This document shows positions 56,181-64,000 of a stretch of DNA of 64,000 bases, one piece after another. Both the position numbers and the translations under genes were made by a program. The first letter of the stretch is position 1. Each line of letters opens with the position of its first letter. Source of the DNA: Megachile rotundata (taxonomy: Eukaryota > Arthropoda > Insecta > Hymenoptera > Megachilidae); the NCBI RefSeq assembly GCF_050947335.1, contig NC_134984.1, positions 7,607,926-7,671,925 of the forward strand, written 5' to 3'. A model generated the notes under the pieces. It did not search any database and was not told the origin of the DNA. It saw nothing but the letters and a program-made list of their open reading frames with translations.

Positions 56181-59100
56181 AAAATACATTTTTATTGTGG
56201 TCGTATTTATTGTATAATACTTTCTGTATATAAATACTTATGTGTTTCTTGTATAAGCGTTTTATGTTTGTATGATCCATTTATTCGTTACAATCGCATG
56301 TGTGTAAACGAATATTAGTGTATGTATATTCAACAAACAGTCAATCGAACAGGAAGATTTCGTTAGTCAAGACAAATATGACATGAGGCCATTATCGTTT
56401 ATCATCAAGGTTGTGGGAAACGTACCATTTCCTGTCATCAATGTTCCGCTTTCTACGTTGCGAACTTTTCCTAATTTCATTTGATGACTCGGATAACATT
56501 CGATCTATACTTTGTTTATCGATTATTCATTTCATATAGCAATTTCCGTTTGTTGCATAATTGTATGAATTATTTAAGAATCGGTGTTTCTAAATAATTT
56601 GTATTTTGTCGGACTTTTGGTTGATTTAATATTATATCTTTCTTATGAATACTTTTACTACTAGACGAATGAAAAGCAATTGTAAAATATTTATTGCTTA
56701 CAACTGATAATTCCTTTAAAATTTAAATGCGACGCTTAATAAAAATTATTTAATAAGAATTTGAAATTTAAGCAGGATAATCTGTCATAATTATTTAATA
56801 AAGCTTCAAAATTTTAATGAGACGTTTAATGAAAATTATTAATAAAAATTATTAATAAATATTTAAAATTGAAGTGGGACGTTCAATGAAAATTATTTAA
56901 TGAATGTTAAATTAGGATGGTTAACATAAATTTTTCAATAAAATTTAAAAGCTAAGTAGGATGTTTAATGAAAATTATTAATAAATATTATTAATACATA
57001 TTTGAAATTTAAATGAGACGTTTAATGAAAATTATTGAATAAATATTGAATTGGGATATTTAACATAAATTGTTCAATAAAATTTGAAAGCTAAATAAGA
57101 TATGTAATGAAAATTATTGCATAAATATTTAAAAATTAATGGAGATGTTTATTAAAAATTGTAAGAATGATTTAAAAAAGAAACCATTTCTTAGGAAGAA
57201 TATTAGCTAACAATTAAAGAAGACTATAATGATGTTAGCTATTAAATACACACGAATTGTAATTATTCAATGTTTGTTATATTCATAAGTTCACATAGTT
57301 TATTTTGAAGATTAATGTAAATTATAGCAAAAGGTGTGTGAGCGGCTTTAATAAAAAAACAACTTTTAAATAAAGTCAAGTCAGTTTTGAACACATATTT
57401 CATTGCATTAGTAATTAACTAACTAGTAATTGATGGAATATGGGAGGTTGTTATATTTAAAATAACACAATAACTTTTAAAAGACTAAATGAATTTATTA
57501 TTTAAGAAAAAAGACTTGGAAGGACTTCTTCAAAATTTGTTAATTATACTTGATTTATGAATACTGAAAATGCAATTCTAAATAACCCACTATATTTTAT
57601 ACGTGTGAAAAATTATAATAGCAGAGAAACAACAGCGAAGAAATATGTAAATTTTATTTTATTAACATACGAAGATCCAATCAAAATCGAGCGGTATCTT
57701 ACAAGTAATCGATAAATGCACGAACTTGATTACCGACTTCTCAATACATTTATTTTTGCTAATTTCATTGATATGAAAATTCAACAGTAATGAAAAATTA
57801 GTAATAATTCATTATTAGTTCTCACGATTAACATTTTTTTAATTTTTCGAATTTTCAAGTTTCCGACATTCCTCACTTATATGTATCTCACATACGATAT
57901 ATAATTAAAATATAAAATTTCATTTATTTAAGTCACATTTAATTCATCATATAAAATCGCTTTTTTAAACTTTGCTGAAAAAAATCTTTTGATTTTACAT
58001 TGAGATGATAAAAGTTCAATCGCAGGTTTATTGCATTAAAATCAGAGATTGCTTTATTTAATACTTCTGATGGATATGTTCCCGAATCGTTTATATTAAA
58101 ATAATGGCAATCAAGTTTCTTGTAAAGATAAAAGACGAAACTGTGTAATCATATTTTGTACCTTTATTCAAATTCCCAAGTGTATAACAGAAGATAAAAA
58201 CTTGCTTGAGTTTTATTGAAGCAAAAGGTTCGATTTACATTTGTTGTTTTATATTGCTCCAATAACGATACAACCCGCTTGTAGACCATTAAAGTTGTTT
58301 TCCTTTGCGGAGGAAGTACGTTGATATATATTAACATATTTTTATTTATTTTGCGTGAGAAACAGTGGAATATTTTTACGAAATAAACTGTTTTTATCTT
58401 CGGTTCTTTAGTTTCTAATATAGTTATATAATAAATGAAATAAAATTGGTATTTATTTAAAAATATTGATAAATATTTTAATATTTACTTTAATGAATTT
58501 TTAACAATTTATTAAAATAAATTGTAAAATGTTGGCAATTATACAGAAAAGAACGAATCTCACCGATTTTATCCTGGAAATGTATTGTTAGCAAACGCTT
58601 CAATTAAATTTACATTTCGATTGCCGCATTCTATTACTGTGTGCTATTAGTAATAAAAGTGATGCAAATTCATTTTATTTTACATTTAATTTCCTGTATT
58701 TTTTAGGTTTTTGTGTTCGGTGTAACTTAAAATTTAAAGGAAATTAAATTTTCTTAAAAAATAAACTTGCACCATTTTCAATATAATATCGATTTATTGT
58801 TTTTAAGATTATTTCTGTTAAAGTATACTCATGTGCGCTACATTTCAAGGAAATATTTTTTATTGGTATATGTTTATGTACTACATTATAGATGACATGG
58901 TCAAATGAGGACGGGTGATTTTCTGAAATCTAATTTTAGTACATATAAATATTAAAATATTTATAATGTTCTGGAGGATTAAGGAAATTAAGAAAAATTA
59001 ACCAACAGTATGGATATGAAGGTCGTTTTGGAAGCTGGGTGTTTGCTCTTTTTTCAATAAAAACAGAAAAAAATGATAGAGGAATAAATCACATGATACG

Positions 59101-60378
59101 ATACATCCTAATTTTCTATAAACTTATTTTTTTAGACAAATGCATCAATGTTCCTTCCAAGTGCAATTCTATTCTTTCATATAGTCCAATTTTTTTAAGC
59201 AGTTGATTCTTTTTATTATTCTGCGAATAAATGTAATAACTCAAGATAAACAAAATGTAAATACTTCTCGGGACATTTGACATTTTATGCCAAAAACGTA
59301 CTTATGTGTCACGAGTGAGTCGATATTGTAGGACAAGGTGTTAAATCGAACAAAGAAGTCGTAAAATCAGTGATTCAATGTGATGGAGTGTCAAACATAT
59401 AATGAAAAATGTAAATAAACATGTTGAAAAATGTTTAAAGTGCTATGTTGAAACTTACGAACATTTATTGTTATGAAGTACGTTCCTAACATAAAATGGC
59501 AAATATCTCGTCAAGTACTGACTTTGTAATGACATTAGGTTAGTACATTTATACACAGGATAATAAAAGGGTCGATTGGTTTAATACAAAAATTGAGTTA
59601 TATTAAAGAATAAAGTGCAATTACATTTTTGAAGTGTTGCATCCATATAAAAGGACAGAAGTTAGGGACCCATTATATCATATGATTGTTTCCTTGTTAC
59701 CACTTTTCCTGTTTTTATTTTAAAAACGTGCAGTAACCTATTCCAATATTTAGAATAGCATACTTTATTGCTATAAAATATAAAATTTTTAATTCACACT
59801 GTATAGTAATGATATGTTCTGTGTATGCTATCATAAATTGCACATTTTAACTCAGTTTTTTACATATATTTTAGAAAATAAGCTTGAGAGGTGAATATGT
59901 ACGCGAAGTTGACATTGATAATATATTTTAAGGTTATCGAAATCGGTGAGGTGTGTGCCATTTCGTACATAATTACCACACTGAAAATATGTTTGCCAAT
60001 ATTTCCAAAATTAAAGCCGAGCCGTGGTAATTAAGAAAAAGTTGTTCGCACTGACGTCCTTCATAACATATTTCAAGGTCATTGAAATCGATGAAATGAA
60101 AGGTGTGTTTTATCATGAAATTTTCACTTTTTTCATCTTTTTATTGCATCTTACCGACGCAAATTCAAACGTGATATTCTCTTATACGTAAAAGGTAATA
60201 ATTGCGTTCTTACACTAAACATGAAACAGTAATACAATTTGTTGGACATGACCGCAAAGTCCAACCAAAACGCGCATTTGTTCATTTCCACTGTATTTAT
60301 CTCATAGAGATTGTTACAAATGTAATCCGCCGCCGATGATCCAATATTGGATTTTCCAAAAATATCCATGGTGTTTCA
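56181..60378. other. Long gene-free AT-rich stretch
   Basis: About 4.2 kb. Between 56750 and 57130 variants of GACGTTTAATGAAAATTATT recur loosely. Around 59925-60090, two passages resemble the ends of the TIR family (TTTCAAGGTCATTGAAATCG) but no complete copy can be drawn. Confidence 0.5.
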
Positions 60379-61234
60379 AGGGTCAAATCTGGCTACCAAA
60401 TACTCTGTATGATTTTTTAGGGACTTGTGGGACCTCAGGCGGAATATTGATACGCGCTGGCGGTCCTTGTTTATCTTATGTTACTTTCATCATAAGAGAC
60501 AAGGATAGTAGATGTTTGGTTTCAATGTGACTTCATAAGTTTAGTAATTTGAAGCCAGAAAGCAATATTCTGTCATACCTTTTCTTCGGAAATATTCTTT
60601 AGACTATACTTAAGGCTCGAACCTAGTAACAAAAAAAACACGTGTGAGTTTAATGACACCATGCAGTGACTTGCAGAAATTCGACGGCCTTCACCTATCT
60701 TATGTGTTTTTGGTTAGGAGAGACAAGAATAGTAAATATCTATTTTTAAAAAATGTGGAAAACACAAATTAAAAACTCCAATGGTATTTTGCGAAAAAGT
60801 AATATGTCGCCATTATTTCTTTTGCATCTTATTCTTAAAACTACTCTAGGTTGCTACCGAGGTTAATTTTGCAAGTTTGTCCTTTAATTTTTACGAGGTG
60901 GAAACTAAGGGTCCTTATAGAAAAATTTTGCTTCAAAAACTTTTTAAAACTTCATAATGAACGAAAACATACAGAAACATTTTTTAACAAATTTTTAAAG
61001 CGAAACTGCAAAATCCGGCTCTATATAATTCTTAAGTACAGTCTAAAGAATATCATTGAAAATAAGGTACGACAAAATATTGCTTTTGCATATTTTTGGA
61101 AACCAAATATCCACTATCCTTGTCTGTCTTGACGAATATGCCATAAGATAAACGATCTTATGACATCCAGAGCGTATCAGTTTTTCGCCAAAGTTCTCAA
61201 AAATCGTATTCGGAGTAATTGGTGCTTGACCCTT
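60379..61234. mobile_element. Element with inverted repeats of about 240 bp
   Basis: The left arm (60379 to about 60612, starting AAGGGTCAAATCTGG) and right arm (about 61025-61234, mirror of AAGGGTCAAGCACC) are diverged reverse complements. Shared blocks include GACAAGGATAGTAGATGTTTGG and TATTCTTTAGACTATACTTAA. The core 60600-60935 is the sequence also found inverted at 31040-31375. A 93-codon frame (60851-61132) spans core and arm and is not a gene. Confidence 0.72.
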
Positions 61235-61409
61235 AACTTAAAGGTTAGATTAAAAAGTTGGGTTAAGTAAAATATGCTTTTCAAAATCCAGTGCCAGAAC
61301 TTTGGTTAATCGACTGATTTCTATCATATTTATAAACTACATTTAAAATGTAAAAAACGAATTGGTTAATTGTATTTTAAATTTTGAATATAGTATAAAT
61401 AGCACTCAC

Positions 61410-61473
61410 CGGAAAGACGGACAAACACAGCATTTTGTTCCCCACTGTCCACCGTTATCTCTGCACTCCTCCT
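61410..61473 (-). CDS. Short internal exon of an unrecognised host gene
   Basis: Read on the minus strand, TTTTTTTATCGTTGCAG precedes and CCG|GTGAGTG follows, strong acceptor and donor signals around 64 nt. In the frame whose trailing phase fits the exon at 596-852, it encodes RRSAEITVDSGEQNAVFVRLS plus one base. A second open frame would give a cysteine-rich peptide (GGQWGTKCCVCPSF) but leaves a phase that does not fit that exon. The family is not recognised. The two exons are on the same strand and in the right order, which allows them to belong to one gene with a giant intron. Confidence 0.5.
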
Positions 61474-61479
61474 CTGCAA

Positions 61480-62740
61480 CGATAAAAAAATATCATTGAT
61501 CAAACACATTATTCTATAATTTCTTATTTTTGTAAATGGTTTGCGATATAACTATGAGCAAGATATAAATGTAATTTGTAATATTTGCACGAATTTAACG
61601 ATGATCATTCGAACATTATCAACAATGAGTTAAGATGTTAATAATATTTATTCTTGTTTGCGCATTCTAGATTATTATTCAAGTAAATTCTTATTATTTG
61701 TTGTTATATATACTTTCTGATACTTATATTTGCGCTGGATGATAAATTATTGGAAGAAGGGGAATCTTATTCGAATTTTGTGTTTATTATTCATTTAATT
61801 AGTCAAATTATGTTATTTTTAGGAACGTATATTTATTCACTGAAAAGAACTTTCTTTAAATCTAAATTTACATAATCTAAATAGAAGTGTTAAATAAAAG
61901 GGATTTCAAAATGTTCAAGTTATACATACTTAAATTTCGTAAAATATTATTTTAAAATATTATATTTTAAAAATGATGATAAAAAGTTTATAATCGTAAT
62001 GTTTTCAAATTTTCGATACAAAGTATCTAATCGCCATATTTTAAAGGTAATGACAAAGGAAGCTATAAACATTAAAATTAAATGTGAAACTTTATGAATT
62101 TAATAAAAATGTTAAATAAAAACAAATCCGACTTCAGAATTTCTTCACAATGAAGTTTTTAAAGAACATTGCAAAAATTTAAAAAAAATATTAACATATT
62201 CTGAATGGCAGTTACATATTCTGAGTTACAATTTCCGAGTTACAGAATCTGAAAGCTAATATTTTATTATTATAACATAAACTCGGAAAATATTATGTTT
62301 GCTTAAACTTCTTTTAACGGATATATTGAAAATGAATTATGGCGTACGTTTGAACTAGTATGTTTTACGTCAGTGAAAAGAAAAATACCGGAAATAAGAT
62401 AATGAAATAAGAAATACCCAGCTGCTTTATAGAAGTGACTATTGATCATCGATATCTTGTTGATATTTAACGACATGTCCAAAATATTGCTAAGACATCG
62501 TTTATTCGCTGAATATTGTTAAATTTATGGCGCGTTCTTACATTTCTAAATTACTAAATACTTAAATTCCAAAAACAAGTTTCCAAATATCTATATTTTC
62601 AAGTTTTCAGAGTATCAATTTTTTAAATCTTCACACATATTCTCAAATATTTAAATTTCTGAAGTTTATAAATACGGCAGTTTTTTATTTGCAAATGTCA
62701 GAATATTTTATTTGCAAAGATCAGAAATTTGACAAACCAA
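61480..62740. other. No recognised gene
   Basis: AT-rich intron-like sequence downstream in coordinate of the short exon. From about 62540 it becomes low-complexity and leads into the 8-bp array. Confidence 0.5.
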
Positions 62741-62744
62741 AAAT

Positions 62745-63310
62745 TTGATTATTTGATAATTTAATAACTTAGTAATTTAGTAATTTAGTAATTTAGTAAT
62801 TTAATAATTTAGTAATTTAGTAATTTAGTAATTTAGTAATTTAGTAATTTAGTAATTTAGTAATTTAGTAATTTAGTAATTTAGTAATTTAGTAACTTAG
62901 TAACTTAATAACTTAGTAACTTGATAATTTGTTAACTTGTTAATTTGTTAATTTGTTAATTCGTTAATTCGTTAATTCGTTAATTCGTTAATTCGTTAAT
63001 TCGTTAATTCGTTAATTCGTTAATTCGTTAATTCGTTAATTCGTTAATTCGTTAATTCGTTAATTCGTTAATTCGTTAATTCGTTAATTCGTTAATTCGT
63101 TAATTCGTTAATTCGTTAATTCGTTAATTCGTTAATTCGTTAATTCGTTAATTCGTTAATTCGTTAATTCGTTAATTCGTTAATTCGTTAATTCGTTAAT
63201 TCGTTAATTCGTTAATTCGTTAATTCGTTAATTTGTTAATTCGTTAATTCGTTAATTTGTTAATTTGTTAATTTGTTAATTTGTTAATTTGTTAATTTGA
63301 TAACTTGATA
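62745..63310. repeat. 8-bp minisatellite, about 70 units, with variant domains
   Basis: A continuous array of 8-mers. The left domain is mainly TAATTTAG, a short transitional part has TAACTTAG and TAATTTGT, and the large central block (about 62955-63235) is TTAATTCG repeated roughly 35 times with almost no errors. The array closes with TTAATTTG units. The domains show one repeat type replacing another by local expansion. Confidence 0.95.
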
Positions 63311-63329
63311 ATTTGGAACTTTAGTAATT

Positions 63330-64000
63330 TGTTAATTAGGGAATTTAATCTACATTTCTAGATTTGGGAATCTGGAAATTTATGAACTTAGAAATTCAGA
63401 AATTTAGGAATTGAAAAGTTGGAGTTTGTCAGTTTGACGGTTATGGAATTTAGAAATACAGAGGTGTAAGAATTTTAAAATTTGCGAAACAAAAAAATGA
63501 GTAATTTGAAAATTTAAAGAGGAGTCAATTTGCTCTCAAAATAATATTCATCATTAAAAATAACGTTACAAACCACTTTAAATAAAAAACTGATATTACC
63601 TAACAAACTTTCCAACAGTTTAAAAAAGAATTAATATCTCGTCCTGAAAATTGTAATATTACATTTTGGGAAATTTAACATTATCTGAAAACATCTATTA
63701 TATTCTAAAAACAATACTAGAAAGTCTCATTGTGCAATGTCCACATGCACAGCTTTGAGTATCAAATTCGATCCGAAACCCAATTCACATTGCTATTGTT
63801 GTTCGAACAATAACTCGAAACTTCTATCTCCCGAATCAACTTCGTGTTTTGTTCGGCTCTGATAAAAAACGTATCAACAAAAAACTGTGCAGGTATTCTC
63901 CAATACACCGGAGCAATCGTTTGGAGCAATGTGACACATTGTAACCCAAACAAACGAGGGCAACAACAAGATATTCCACTTCAAACCGATGACATAAAAT
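63330..64000. other. No recognised gene
   Basis: Low-complexity start (to about 63520), then AT-rich sequence. A 63-codon minus frame (63762-63953) is somewhat less AT-rich than its surroundings but has no convincing splice sites or motifs; it might be exonic. Confidence 0.4.

Noticed and set aside
62745..63310. Regular short repeats as a possible CRISPR array or telomere
   Set aside because: There are no spacers, the unit is 8 bp, and it is not the insect TTAGG telomere repeat.
63762..63953. 63-codon minus frame near the right edge as a further host exon
   Set aside because: Composition is slightly different, but I could not find convincing acceptor and donor sites.

Overview
This is AT-rich eukaryotic DNA. 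Its mariner, Tc1, TTAA-inserting and non-LTR elements, together with only a few splice-flanked coding scraps, point to an insect, probably a hymenopteran such as an ant or bee. That identification is an inference from composition and element families; the species cannot be read from the window. Almost everything recognisable is transposable-element sequence. The only host-like coding signals are two short minus-strand exons, at 596-852 and 61410-61473. Their splice phases are compatible, so most of the window may be one very large, repeat-filled intron.

The centrepiece lies at about 9.6-28.5 kb. One intact tRNA-Asp(GTC) gene on the minus strand (11312-11383) is flanked on both sides by stacked retroelements. 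On its upstream side (higher coordinates) lie four head-to-tail copies of a Jockey-like non-LTR retrotransposon, here called A, B, C and D. Each is separated from the next by a copy of only the first 28-29 nt of tRNA-Asp. The stretch is the one expected as a target-site duplication when an element inserts inside the tRNA gene and regenerates a complete tRNA at its own 3' side. Decay rises with distance from the tRNA: A has full-length ORF1 and ORF2, B has a broken ORF1 and a solo LTR, C is a broken chimera and D is a scrap. On the downstream side lie at least four short poly(A)-ended units (U1-U4). They are separated by copies of tRNA nt 15-72 (58 nt), and these copies also decay with distance. 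Two unrelated families therefore appear to use the same tRNA-Asp gene, at different cut positions, without destroying it.

The left flank (0-9 kb) holds an exon, two near-identical internally deleted mariners, a TTAA-flanked element of 1.1 kb and a 2.7 kb long-inverted-repeat element that contains a TTAA MITE. From 28.5 to 62 kb the sequence is mostly AT-rich DNA without genes. Scattered through it are foldback elements, TTAA MITEs, a Himar-like deleted mariner, a Tc1-like element of the IR/DR type carrying two nested insertions, a TIR family with a nested Tc1 fragment, and a pogo-like element with palindromic 157-bp tandem units. The right end has a 160-bp higher-order minisatellite (55.4-56.2 kb) and a long 8-bp minisatellite (62.7-63.3 kb).

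No operon, CRISPR array or bacterial gene is present. Long stretches without a recognisable feature are listed as such.
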